23,405 nucleotides of DNA from Pelargonium cotyledonis (GCA_036897625.1 JAYMTA010000883.1:1-23405); one strand, 5' to 3'; counted from the stretch's first letter, positions 1-10,690 are shown. The notes: generated from the letters alone by a model not told the origin. Numbers and translations: made by a program.

Positions 1-25
1 ATAAATAAATAAATAAATAAATAAA
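1..25. repeat. (AAAT)n microsatellite
   Basis: Six or so tetranucleotide units of the AAAT type at the left edge, followed by A- and T-runs to about base 65. It lies inside the CACTA end region. Confidence 0.8.
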
Positions 26-288
26 AAATTTATAAATTCTTTTTTTTTTTAATTTTTTTTTAAAATTTCAGACTGAATTTGAGACGGAACACTCCGTCGA
101 AAATTTTGTCCATCGGAAAATTCCGTCGTAAATTCTGTCGTAAATTTTCCTCGTAAATTTCGTCGTAAAAAATCTGCGACGGGCTTTTTTCTGACGGAAT
201 GTCTGTCAGAAATTTCTGTCGTAAATCACAGATTTTCGACAGAATTCCGTTGGAAATTCTGTCACAAATGGGGCTTTTTCTTGTAGTG
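1..288 (-). mobile_element. CACTA (En/Spm-type) transposon, terminal part, cut by window edge
   Basis: Read on the minus strand, the element begins at base 288 with CACTACAAGAAAAAG, the classic start of plant CACTA elements. Behind it lie many copies of a short subterminal motif (variants of TGTCGTAAATT and GACGGAATT, both orientations) through about 70-270; these are the usual transposase-binding type repeats. The three bases after the end, TAA at 289-291, would be the target duplication, but the partner copy is outside the window. No transposase coding is visible, so the element may be autonomous or not. An (AAAT)n run and a T-run occupy about 1-60. Confidence 0.8.
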
Positions 289-291
289 TAA

Positions 292-930
292 GTTTTGGGT
301 GCAACAAATGATGGTTACAATATTTACACGTCATTACATGATTTGGTCCTCTTCCTCTAAATGGTCATATTATGATCATTCATCATCTGTCCTTTATATT
401 TTACTATCTTCATTTCCTCATATAGTAGCTAGATATATTTTGTATATATACTATTTGTCTTCACAAAAGATCATACCCTTATTCTTAAAATATTTCCTTA
501 ATATACTAATTCATTGCTTTGAGGGTGACATAGGATAAGGAATTGCAACAAGATAAAACTCTAAATAATGGTTCCTATTGGATTTTGGACTTTGGGTATG
601 AGAGTTTTTGATTGTCGATATGGTCTTTGATCCATAATTTAATTTTGAGTGCAAGGGTTGCCTTGGTTATTGGAATACATGTGTTGTCTTCTCGATCATT
701 GAACATATTAACTTATTTTTTTTATGCATCTACATAGTTCAATCACATTATTATCAGTGCAACAAACACGTCAATATTTATTATATGAACAAATATGTCA
801 TTTTTTTATATGGAATACTTTTAGTACCTTGTTAACAAAATTTTCAATGGCTATATATAATATCTTAATATAAGATTTAGATTTTGTTGATAAGCAACGG
901 CTTAAAATGAAAGAGATTATGTCTATTAAC
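292..930. other. AT-rich intergenic stretch, nothing recognised
   Basis: No plausible coding region, RNA gene or repeat end was seen. A 70-odd codon open stretch at 299-538 is rich in Y, S, I and L codons, as expected from AT-rich noncoding DNA, and has no recognisable domain. Confidence 0.6.
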
Positions 931-954
931 CCTAGCCTAGATCTTTTGGCATCT

Positions 955-1065
955 TACCGCACCAAAGTGGTCTCTTACACCACCACCACCACCAAAGATG
1001 TGTTGAGTGGGGATTGATCCTGAAAACCCCTCCCACTCGGCACTCACACAGCTGGATTAACCAAT
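955..1065 (-). mobile_element. SINE-like tRNA-derived head
   Basis: On the minus strand, TGGTTAATCCAG (1052-1063) fits an RNA polymerase III A box at 11 of 12 consensus positions. AGGATCAATCC (1011-1021) resembles a B box (GGTTCGAATCC type). The roughly 31-bp spacing is normal for tRNA-type promoters. The sequence between them (GAGTGCCGAGTGGGAGGGG) also looks like tRNA-derived plant dispersed repeats. Downstream on that strand is a short (GGT)n tract. No tail or target duplication was identified, so the boundaries are approximate. Confidence 0.4.
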
Positions 1066-1402
1066 ACAGTGCATATGTGAAATATGAGACTAATAAGTTG
1101 ATATTAAATTGTCGATTATTTTTAAAATATAAATGATACTGGAACACAAAATGTACTATTTAATTTCTTTTGGCTCTTTCAAGCGGCTCTCTACTCTATA
1201 GCAGTGTGGTTTAGGGTTTTTAGTGTAAAAAGGGATTAAAGGTGGCGGAGACCATGCAACACAGTGGGTGGAGGCAGAGTACGAGGTGTGAACTAGAGCT
1301 CTTCGTGCGACAGGAACAACAAGGTTGGGGCGGCGACAGATCTAATCTGTGAAGCAGTCAAGAAAGCGGAGGTTTGTGACGGAAATGGCTTGAGATATCG
1401 AA

Positions 1403-1570
1403 ATGGAGTTTGGGTTGGGATCAGTGGTGACGGAAGCGAGTGTGAGTGCGGCGGTGGAGAATGATGAAGGAACAATAACTGATCGTAAAAGAAGGAGGGT
1501 CACGAATGGAAATGGACAACAAACCAACACTAAAGACAAAGCAGACCAGACTGATAAGGTCCGCTTGTAA
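1403..1570 (+). CDS. Unrecognised 55-codon ORF in a GC-richer segment
   Basis: An ATG-started ORF of 55 residues with an in-frame stop just upstream (1391-1393). The product is hydrophilic, with an acidic N-terminal half and a DRKRRR cluster. The surrounding segment (about 1160-1720) is visibly richer in G than its flanks and begins with a TTTAGGGTTT-like leader. It could be a decayed gene or transposon ORF: plant LINE ORF1 tails often carry such basic clusters. I do not recognise it, and it may not be expressed. Confidence 0.2.
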   Translation: MEFGLGSVVTEASVSAAVENDEGTITDRKRRRVTNGNGQQTNTKDKADQTDKVRL

Positions 1571-1719
1571 GGATGAGAATTGGGAGACAAAACTGCAGTG
1601 GGGGTGACGGCCCACGTACTGACAAGGAAGTAGGGTAAAGATCCTAGTGGATGCCAGGCTATTAGTTCTTCGTCGGGTTGGAGGTATAATCAGAGTCAAG
1701 TTTATACTGTTGTAGACGC

Positions 1720-2475
1720 TCTGGGTCTCATGTTAGGACCTGGAGTTGCCAGAGATTTATGGGTTGCTACTTCAGTTTTGGTTATTGGTTATTTGGGTTT
1801 GTGATGCCAATATTGGCTATTATTGAGAATGTTTAATTCTCCAGGTTTTGAAATTAGCGAGCTAGCTCCTTGTAGGTTTTTACAGGTTTCTAACTCTATG
1901 TCTAATTTTAGTAGGTTTTCTTTAGAATTTCTGGTTGCAATCTACTTTTTGATTATGATTTATTAATAATAACTCACTTTTACTTTTAAAAAAATGTAGA
2001 GATAAAATTATTGAATAATCAATGGTAGCTTTAAACACAGCTGGAGGATCATTTATAAATTTGTTTGTAGTTAGGGGATCAATTGTGAATTTAACTTTAT
2101 TGATGCGTTCAATTGACACATGATCAACAAAACACCTTAAACACGTATTGTTGATATCTTTTTGTTGTAGAAGTATAATACTTGGGCACACTTAAAAAAA
2201 AAAGAAATATATATATATATATTAGACTTTCACTCGACCAATTCAGCTTGAGGAATTATGAGCCCACACACCACAAAAGGTAGCACATCATTAAATGAAC
2301 CTAGAGTTACTCCTGGATTTCATCTCAAGCGTGAGAATACAAATATCTACCATTACAATATATGGGCATGTGTATATGAATCTTTCCGCTCAAAGTGTGA
2401 ATTATACAAAAAAAATATCTAGAGAGTTAAAAAAAGTATCAATACAACCTAGCTTAAATGAGCATTTATACTTTT
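1720..2475. other. Noncoding stretch with (TA)n tract
   Basis: AT-rich sequence without a recognisable gene. A short (AT)n microsatellite lies at about 2207-2222. The 60-codon ORF at 2295-2477 has no recognisable features. Confidence 0.5.
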
Positions 2476-3985
2476 AAAGTCAAGATGTAGGGGATGATGT
2501 GTCGCGTTGTGATTGGTTGCAAGTAGACTTTGAAGGTGTCACACACGTGTAATGATGATTTCATGAACTCAAATTGTGATTTAATCCATCACATGATAAT
2601 GTAAAAATTATGTCATGATGATTTGATGTTGGAGCTCATTGATGATGTGTAAATGATGTGTAAATTATGTCGTCGCAATGATGTAGTAATGATGTCGCAG
2701 ACTTAAAATTGTTGAGGTGTTAGGGACTTGGAAGTCACCAGAGGACAAAGTCTAAGAGGTTGCATTGGGGAATACCATACCAAAAGCCTTCATGCAACTT
2801 TTCCAAGAGGTTTTTGAAGGTTACCTATTGGGTGTGTCACGCCTAGAAAAGTATTGGAGACCCATGCGTGTTGATGAATTGGGGACCAAGGCGATCAAAT
2901 GGTAGAACTTGGGTTATAACTAGGGTGTGACCTTAGAGACCTAATAGTGTGTGCGCATTGAACATATGCATTGGAAGTCTTATAGAGCATGTGGGTAGAC
3001 ATGGGTATCAATCTTACTGAGCGCATAATGGGTCACACATGTCCCAGGTTGGATTACGAGGTCTAGGAATATCATATATAGAGTTCGAGCTCATAAGAAG
3101 ATTTTTTTAACAAGCACACATAATCTTAAGACCCTTTGAGAAGGTTTAGGAGGCGGTGGATGGTTTCGAATGGTACCTGAGGTGACTAAAGTGTATAAGA
3201 GGTGTAAGACCCATATGTGCGGGTAGGTGCGACTTTTAAAGGGGTCACACATACTGAGGATCCATATATGACAAATATAGAAGGGCCTTAAGAGGGCATG
3301 GTCGGGCGACATTGATTGTGTTATTTGAGTCGGCCCTAGAGAGGTGGAGTTGGGTCTCAAAGTATCATATATGCGTCCAAAAGGGTCACTTTACAGCAAG
3401 AGTTGTACGAGGCTGATAAGGGCTTAAAAAGTTATGGGGACATTTTGGTCCAAAAATAATATTTTGAGGTGGACCGGTCCAATTGGGCAGTTTTGAAGGA
3501 TTGGTATGATCAAATTGTCGGTATAATGACATTACCATTTCCTTGTTGGAATAAGTAGAAATAATCGATCGCCACGTGCATGACACATTGTTATTAGAAG
3601 AGCGGAATGGGCTTCGTTCACATGTGAGATCGTCTTGGGATCAAGTTGGGCTAAGCCTACCTAGTGACTTGCCCGACTCAGGGCGAGTTGAATTAGTGTC
3701 CCAACAGTCCAATTGTCGTGGTGAGCTATGCCACGTGGCGTGCAACGATTGGAATGGCATGGCAATGGATGATGACTTGGCGATCGAACACATGGTCAGT
3801 GCGTGGCACGTGTGGAATTTACGTGTTTATCTATCCTACTCTGTTTTGTACTATTTTATGTATTTTCGAGCATTTTGAAACTTTTTGGTTCATTTGTGAT
3901 CCAATTTGACTCTCATTGGACCACTCTTTCTCTTTAAATAAATTTTTCGATATGGAGAAACTTTGGACCTTCTTAACGGACATAT
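2476..3985. repeat. Repeat-like, G-rich noncoding tract, possibly an old retrotransposon piece
   Basis: About 1.5 kb whose base use (G-rich, few long A/T runs) differs from both flanks and resembles LTR or untranslated retrotransposon DNA. An early part (about 2500-2700) is rich in repeated GATGATGT and GTGTAAATGATG-type words. I could not find matching TG...CA ends, a primer-binding site or a target duplication, so the class is not assigned. The small ORFs inside (3576-3878, 3718-3909) carry no known domain. Confidence 0.3.
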
Positions 3986-3996
3986 ATAATTCATTC

Positions 3997-4634
3997 GCTA
4001 CAAAAAAAAGTCTTATCAGCGACAGTCGGATCATCGTTGATTAAAGCGGGAACCATGGCGTCCTTTATCTTTTTTCGTGAAAACCATAGCGACAGAAAAA
4101 CCATCGTTGGTTTCATTGGCGTAGACAAAAGTGGGACGACGTCGTTTACGTTTAGGGGTTTTCAATCAACGGCAAATTTTGTCGCTGATCAACACCATAT
4201 CTGCATCCGCCTCTCTTTCCTCATTTCTTCTTATCTTGTTTTCTCATCTCTCTCTATTCTCTCTCTCGCCAACTTCCACTCCTACCCATTTTCGGCGGTT
4301 TTCCTACCAAATAGGTATGTTTTTTCACTTTTGTTGTTAGGGGTTTGTTAATAAGGGTTAGGGTTTAAACCGATTACAAACTAATTTTGACTTAATTTTT
4401 GACACCCCTTTGACAACCCTTCCCTCCTCTGCTGCTGACCACCACCGCTACGGTGCTATCGTCTGCCAAATAATTAATAATTATTAATCATCGGAAAAAT
4501 CAGCTACGTTTTTAAACCGTAGCTAATTCCGATGTTGATTTCGACTAGAGTGGCGGATGATCAACGACATATCCCAAACCGTCGCTAGTCCGTTGCAAAC
4601 GATAATCAACAACGAAAAATTTCGTACTTGTTAG
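3997..4634. mobile_element. CACTA-like non-autonomous element (degenerate)
   Basis: The left end reads GCTACAAAAAAAAG and the right end, read inward, GCTAACAAGTACG: related, imperfect terminal inverted repeats close to the CACTACAA type. Both end regions hold repeated words such as CAGCGAC, TCGTTGATTA, AATCAACG and GTCGCT in both orientations, resembling CACTA subterminal repeats. The middle (about 4200-4350) looks different: a pyrimidine-rich leader-like stretch and then ATAG followed by GTATGTTTTTTC, which resembles a splice donor. It may be captured host sequence. No transposase is present. Confidence 0.5.
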
Positions 4635-4639
4635 CTCAC

Positions 4640-5780
4640 TTTTTTGTAATAATTTTCACATTCAATACGAGTTCGTTTCAAATAACTCAAACTATAATCT
4701 TTTACTCAAATTTGTTACAACCTCAAGCGACCATCTAATAAATTTATAAAATTTCATGTATCATTGCCCTTTAACTAATATTAGAACCAAAACAAGTAAA
4801 CCCTACTAAACATATCCATCTTTTGGTGCATGACTTTCTTCTCATAGCTATACATCTATCACGAGCAAGATCCCAAAACGGAAGGCACAAAAAAGTTCCT
4901 TTCGACAAAAAAACTAGCCTATAGTATTATTCCTTCACTCTTTGTTGACCCATTCGCATAAATTTAGTAGCAATACTATTACAAATCTTGTATATATATA
5001 TATCAAACAAAGATAATGCTAAAAATTAAAGATGTCTCAGCAAACTTCACTCATGTAAACCACATAAAGACCAACACAACTTTTGGTAAAGGCAATTATT
5101 GTTTTAGGCCATTGGTGACTAATTAATTGTTAAACATGTGAATTGCTTCTCGAGGCGGTATGTTACTTTTTTTTTTTTTTTTGTGTGTGCATTTTTAGGC
5201 AAAGATATTTTCACATTTTAGTAGTTAATATATTATAATAATTAGCTTAAAGAAAGTAGGATCATGAGTTGATGGCAATTAATTAACGGTTGAGGACGAA
5301 GCTACCAAACACTCAATTAGAGCAGTAGTACTCTAATGAGTACACCCCAAGTTAATTAATCCCTCACCACATTTTTATTTTTCTCACTCCTCTCAATGAT
5401 ACCATATATGGACTTCATTTAAATACAATATTGCCAAATAAGAAACACCCACCTTTCTAAATATGGAGAAGAAAATATACGGGTAAAAATCTCAATTTTT
5501 TTGTCACCGGAATTTCTTTTCTATCAAGTGTCTTGACGTGAAATTTAAAAAATATTAATTAATTATTTTGGTTTAGATATATTTTCATGACGCGACAATT
5601 CGATTGTATTAAATGACGCACGCCACGATCACATGACCCGCCACGCTAGCAAGGTAATTGAATAAAAATATTATTTAATATATTTTAAATTTCAAATCAA
5701 ATCACTTAACTGATGGAAACTTACCATCAAGTATTGTTTTAAGTCCATTTTTTAAAAGTTAAAACAACCAAATTAGGTTT
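4640..5780. other. Intergenic DNA upstream of the MYB gene
   Basis: AT-rich noncoding DNA, presumably holding the distal promoter of the MYB gene. A T-run lies at about 5168-5182 and a (TA)n tract at about 4991-5001. No gene or complete element was recognised. Confidence 0.5.
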
Positions 5781-5781
5781 A

Positions 5782-5874
5782 TATATAAGCAAAAGTCCAG
5801 AGTTTTTGCTGAATATATAAGGAGGAGAGAGCACTCACCTGCAATGCATTTTTCATGGTGGTCTGCTTATAAAC
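5782..5874 (+). promoter_or_regulatory. Core promoter of the MYB gene, three TATA candidates
   Basis: TATATAAG at 5782-5789, TATATAAG at 5814-5821 and TATAAAC at 5868-5874 all lie at plausible distances before the ATG at 5940. From the middle box, transcription would start near 5845, giving a leader of about 95 nt. If the first or middle box is used, the leader may include an 11-codon upstream ORF at 5844-5879. Confidence 0.5.
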
Positions 5875-5939
5875 TTTGATTAAGTAACATCACTTGAGGA
5901 GAGAGATAGATCAAGAAGAGAGAAACAAACAAAAGGAAT

Positions 5940-7063
5940 ATGGGCCACCACTGTTGCAGCAAACAGAAGGTGAAGAGAGGCTTGTGGTCTCCTGAAGAAG
6001 ATGAGAAGCTCATTAGACACATCACCCTCCATGGCCATGGAAGCTGGAGCTCAGTCCCCAAACTAGCAGGTACCTACATAGCTATACCCAGTTCTTGTTT
6101 CTGGATTTTTTTTATATCAGCAACGGGACATCATACTCGATCGAAGTAATAATATTTTTCAGTCCCAAAGAGAGCGCCATTCTAAACTCCACCCCACAAA
6201 TGTCACCCCATTCCGTCGACAAGGAGGCTCGAACTTGAGACTTCAGAGGGAATTCAAAGTGTTCTAACCGCTTGACCTAACACGTCTTGGTTTGTTTCTT
6301 CGTGATCGCGACAATTCTTGCTTTCTTGATCTTGATCTTGAATTTTCTTGTTCTTGTTCTGGCAGGGTTGGAGAGGTGTGGAAAGAGCTGCAGGCTGAGG
6401 TGGATAAACTACCTGAGGCCAGATCTGAAGAAAGGTTCATTTTCAGAGCAAGAAGAGAGGACCATCATTGATGTGCACAGGATGCTAGGGAACAGGTGGG
6501 CTAAAATTGCCAAGCATTTGCCTGGTAGAACAGACAATGAGGTCAAGAATTTTTGGAACTCCAGCATCAAGAAGAAGCTCATTGCTCAAGGCTTGGACCC
6601 AAACACTCACAACCTCCTCTCTCCCCATCACCTTCTCCGCCGCCATAGCCTAAACCATGTCCTCAAAAACACCATTAACATGAGTGCAAGAAATGTTGGT
6701 TCTTGTCCTCTTCCAACAATATTGTCTGAGTACCAAAACCCTAGACAAATATCGAATATTATTCCATCTGGGTTTGGGGTCTTGGACAAGAACTGCATGT
6801 GGGATGGAGATCTTGAAAAACAAGCAAAACCGAATGATGATGATGATGGTGATGATCAGCTCACGAAGGAGACGATGGAGATTCCAAAAGTGAACCAATT
6901 GATGATGAGTTGTGCTGCAGATCATATGACCAATGGTTCATTATTTGGGAGCTCTAGTTACTTTGATTTTGATTTTATGGAGTCTAGCTTGCTGCAGCAG
7001 GCACCTTGTGGAATGTTATATAATTTCAGTTCCTCCATGGATCAACTTGCATGGGATGGTTGA
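5940..7063 (+). CDS. R2R3-MYB transcription factor (MYB26/MYB103/MYB61-related group)
   Basis: The coding sequence is join(5940..6069, 6366..7063), 275 residues; the intron splits the Gly44 codon. R2 covers about residues 13-63 with W16, W36 and W56. R3 covers about 66-115 with F69 in place of the first Trp, then W88 and W107. The DNA-contact helices read [10 protein letters not shown] and [11 protein letters not shown]. The N-terminus ([16 protein letters not shown]) is the form found in secondary-wall and anther MYBs such as MYB26, MYB67 and MYB103, and the [13 protein letters not shown] stretch after R3 also recalls MYB61/86 relatives. The C-terminal half has an Asp-rich run at about residues 180-190 and ends in acidic and aromatic residues, as in activation regions. 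It should bind AC-type promoter elements in the nucleus. Only the first of the two common R2R3 introns is present; R3 is uninterrupted. The exact subgroup is uncertain. Confidence 0.93.
6103..6291 (-). mobile_element. SINE-like insertion in MYB intron 1
   Basis: Read on the minus strand, an A box (TAGGTCAAGCGG, 6268-6279) is followed 33 bases later by a B box core (GTTCGAGCC, 6226-6234), the tRNA-type internal promoter of plant SINEs. The element would end in an eight-base A-run (T-run at 6106-6113 on the plus strand). The octamer TTGTTTCT occurs at 6095-6102 and 6292-6299 and may be the target duplication. The length of about 190 bp fits a plant SINE. The insertion makes up about two thirds of the 296-bp intron. 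The boxes are the firm part; the boundaries are inferred. Confidence 0.55.
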
Positions 7064-8117
7064 GTTCTTTCCTTCCTTTTTCTTTTTCGTGTTGCTCCAC
7101 GAGCTCCCGCTTCCTACAAAACAAGGCCTTTCAAGTAGATGATCCATATCCGACGTCCAAATCAGATAATATTCAATGTTTATGGAGAATTGTGTGTACA
7201 CTCAACGGTTTGTTTAGACATGTTCTTATTATTTTTTTATATATCATTTGCTTCGTTTTGGACTTGACTTTGTAGAAAAATTCTAAAAGGGTAGTTGTAG
7301 GCTTGTTGATGATGTTAATTAAAGAGTGACATATGCTAGACAGGAAGAGTTTTTTGATTACAAAAGTTGTAGCTAGTATTATATTTTTTGTACGTTGCCC
7401 ATGCATCTTTTCAGCATTTCTTTGAATCTTTTTATTCAAGAATCAAGAAGTGTGTTCCATATGTTATTAATGTCTTCTTCCACAGTTTGTTGTTTCGTAC
7501 AAGTAGCCTCATAAGCCTGCATATGCAGAGACAGAAAATTTAGAGGCCCAAACGCTATTACACAAATAATGAAGAAACACACACATATATTTAATATTTG
7601 CCTAAAACAATTTAACTAATGCAATTGCTTAAACATATAAGTATTGTATTATGTTAGTAAATCGAAAATGAAATTGGTCTATTGAATCACCTAGCCTCAG
7701 GTGTGTATACTACCAAGTGAAAGATATAATTTGATGGGGAAATTGTAGTATTAGCGTCTCGTGCATTTTAGGCACTGTTTAACAATAAAAATTAACATGT
7801 CAAGACACATTTTTGCTGTAATAACAGTAAAAAGAAGCCGTAAAAGATTCAAAATTTCATTCTAACACCAAAGATTATTTTAGGAATTTTACTAATAGAT
7901 GAAATAATTTTTTTCTTGAAGTGTTTTGTTTTACAATCTTTAAGTCACATTCACCGTACGGTTTCCTTTCGATGAAGAAGCTTCTATTGTAGTCCACTGA
8001 AGCTCTACGCATCTTCTCAAAGACGATTAACGAAGAAAGAACTCCACAAAACCTGGAAAAAAATTGTGGCTTTACATATTGTAAGAATTGTGTAAAATTA
8101 ACCCATTAACTCACTCA
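7064..8117. other. MYB 3' untranslated region and downstream intergenic DNA
   Basis: The T-rich sequence after the MYB stop to roughly 7440 fits a plant 3' untranslated region, but no clear AATAAA signal was chosen. The rest is AT-rich intergenic DNA without a recognisable gene. Confidence 0.45.
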
Positions 8118-8126
8118 ATTAATTAT
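8118..8126. repeat. Left copy of 9-bp target-site duplication
   Basis: ATTAATTAT directly precedes the Mutator-like element and is repeated exactly at 9523-9531 directly after it. Confidence 0.9.
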
Positions 8127-9522
8127 GGGTAAAATGTCACTGGACCCCTTGGACTTATCATTTTTTTGGATTTGCCCCCTAAGTAGGATTTTGCATAGTT
8201 TTACACCATAAACTTTCCATTTTTTTTGTTAAAAAGTCCAATTGACCTGTTTTAGCTGGTTAAAAACCGCCACCTCATCAAAAACGCCACATCGACGTGC
8301 CACCTCATCATATCATGCCGCATCATCTTGACACATTGGCGAAAAAACGTGACGTGGCCAACTTAAGCAAAACGATGTCGTTTTTTGGCTTTATAATCTC
8401 TCCTTAATAAGCTCCGGTAGTCTTGTTCGGCAGCGGATGCTGTTGTAGCTCCGATAATCTCTCTCTCTTGAAATCCTCTGTTTATGACAATCTCCAGATC
8501 CAAACCCAAAACCATGAAATTGAACTCTCTCTCAGCTGTGATTTCTACAACCACCACCCTATCTCAACCTCTCTCTCTTCTTCTCAGGTGAGGCACAAAG
8601 CACCGGCAACGAAGAACAACAACAAAACACATACATACATAGAAGACAAAGCTGAACAAAGATAGACCCTCCTCCACCTCTTGCCCCTCCACCCTCTCTT
8701 CATCGAAATCGGTCGAAAATATCGACAACGTCCTCTCCGTCCTCCATGGCTCCAAAATTGATCGCCGAAATCAAATCGCGTTGGCTCCTCGAATCGCGAT
8801 GGCTCCTCGTGATGGTGAATCGAATGGAGAAGAATAAATCTGAGCTTTAATTTACCTATTTTTAGGCTAATGGTTCGTGCTAGAGTGAAAGTTTGAGATT
8901 CATGAAAAAATAAATTATGGATTAGAAAGATAAATAAGGATGGAGAGTAAATTTATGGTGCATAAGCATTGTGCCTTCTTTTTTTCTATTACATGATTGA
9001 ACCCAAAAGAAAGATTGGATTTTTTTATTGAAAGATTGTTTGGCTCTTATAAGATAAGTGTTGAGAATATTGGTTGATTTTCAATTCTGAATGTGTTGTG
9101 CGTGGTGTGTCAAATTTTGGTAGATTTGTTAATTTGCTGAGCAAATTTCAGAGGTGCAGTTCCTTCATGTGAACTATGAGAATAAGTCCATGTGCCATAG
9201 CCTTAATGTGCTCGTGAAATTAATGGAGAGTTGTTGGATAGGCAACGATGGAGATGGAGAGACGAAGAAGGCTTCCGTTCACTGTAGAGAGAAAGAAATA
9301 GGAAAAAGATGATGACGTATCATGAAGTGATGATGTGGCAGGTTGATGTGGCGTGTCGACACGGCATTTTTGATGCCGTGGCGGTAACTTACCGGTAATA
9401 ACAAGTCAGTTGGACGTTTTTCAAAAAATTGGAAACTTTAGAGTCTAAAACCATGCAAAACCCTGATTGAATGGCAAATCCAAAAAAGCTGTAAGTCCAA
9501 GGAGTGTAGAAGCGTTTTACCC
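8127..9522. mobile_element. Non-autonomous Mutator-like element (MULE), 1396 bp
   Basis: The ends are long inverted repeats of roughly 200 bp, starting GGGTAAAA at the left and ending TTTTACCC at the right. Aligned words from left and inverted right ends include CTTGGACTTA, TTTTTTGGATTTGCC, TTTTGCAT(A/G)GTTTTA, (A)AAA(C/G)TTTCCA and GTCCAA(T/C)TGAC. A perfect 9-bp duplication flanks the element, the hallmark of Mutator-superfamily insertion. The interior (about 8400-9290) carries no transposase. It has a CT-rich leader-like section at about 8455-8700 and a 45-codon open stretch at 8700-8837, so it may hold captured host sequence (Pack-MULE type); the source is not recognised. Confidence 0.9.
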
Positions 9523-9531
9523 ATTAATTAT
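9523..9531. repeat. Right copy of 9-bp target-site duplication
   Basis: ATTAATTAT, identical to the copy at 8118-8126. Confidence 0.9.
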
Positions 9532-10690
9532 CAACTTTACTCTCATTTATAATGGTTAAAACTGACTCTCAACTTCGTGCGTATGTTTCTCTTTAGAAAC
9601 CCTATTTATAATGAGAAGACAAACTATCCTAATTAATCCCAAACAAAATATGGAACTTTCGCATTAAGCAAAAATGCCAAATTTCGCTGACTTTCAAGGA
9701 TGTTGTTTGACAAACCAAATCAATTTCATATTGTGCGCAGTCATCCACAAATCTTGTGAACACTTAAAACTTTGTACAAGATCGTTAAGAACGTCAAAAA
9801 CACAAATTACTCTTTAGAGGTCAAACTGCGGAAGTTGACAATTTTGTCTGAATTAATTCATATTGTTTCTTTTTCTTTTCCGAAATGATTCTAAGAAAAT
9901 TTCTCTGTGTAAGAAGTTTCTCATACATGAAACTCTTTAGGTGTGACCTTTTGGAATTCCACTGTATTGGTTTCATCATTAAAATGACAAAAACAATAGG
10001 TGACTTATAGCAAAACACTTGTGCCCCCAAGTTGTGGGACATATGTGATAACTAATATCCATATGAATGTCCTCTAATAGTCAAGTATGATCATGGCATT
10101 TTGTCCTAAATATTTTGGATTGAACACAAACCTTGACTTGAAATGTTCGTATATTTCGATCCATATCATTTCTTGATTACCGAGTATGTCATCTAATCAA
10201 ATTAACCTGATGTCAATAGATCGACTAATTTAGATGCACATCTTCATAACATAACTACTCAATCAAGGGATTAAAGATATCGTTTCCGCTTACGGGAGGG
10301 GCACACTTTATCTTGATCGATCATTCACAACATCTTACTTAATTGGAGACATACTTAACACTAGTCATTATAAGTAATCTAATTTTATACATCATCTGAT
10401 TAGATTAAAACATACACCTCATCAAGTTATGTACAATATTAATATCAAGTATTGAGACTCAATACACATTTCCACATTTTTGAAATCCACTTATAAAGTA
10501 CATGCAATTCTTAATTGGGTTAATCTAGTGAATTGTATTTATTAATACTTCTACGCAACTATTTTAAATTATTTTATTGGAATGTGAGCAAATTAAATGG
10601 TAGTCACATATTGTCATCTTGGGTGTGCTTGGACATGGGGAATGGGGATAGGCTTTTCTGGAGGTTGGAGTTTGGGGGTAGCCGTAGCCA
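9532..10690. other. Noncoding stretch, perhaps old repeat DNA
   Basis: No gene recognised. The composition is even (about two thirds A+T) and lacks the long homopolymer runs of neighbouring intergenic DNA, which would fit an old retrotransposon remnant. I found no ends or coding domains to support a class. Confidence 0.35.

Noticed and set aside
1421..1699. Minus-strand ORFs over the GC-richer segment
   Set aside because: Three overlapping frames with low-complexity Ser/Leu/Pro content; typical antisense shadows.
3576..3909. Overlapping ORFs in the repeat-like tract
   Set aside because: No domains; ordinary chance ORFs in less AT-rich DNA.
2719..3985. Possible solo LTR
   Set aside because: A TGTTAGGG-like start was considered, but no matching end or 5-bp duplication could be found, so only a generic repeat-like call is kept.
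4037..4351. 104-codon ORF inside the CACTA-like element
   Set aside because: It runs across subterminal repeats and a leader-like stretch; no domain and no sign of selection on coding.
6287..6365. Open frame leading into MYB exon 2, as an alternative protein start
   Set aside because: It starts with TTG, lies in the intron and SINE-like sequence, and would lose half of R2. The spliced model restores a complete R2 repeat.
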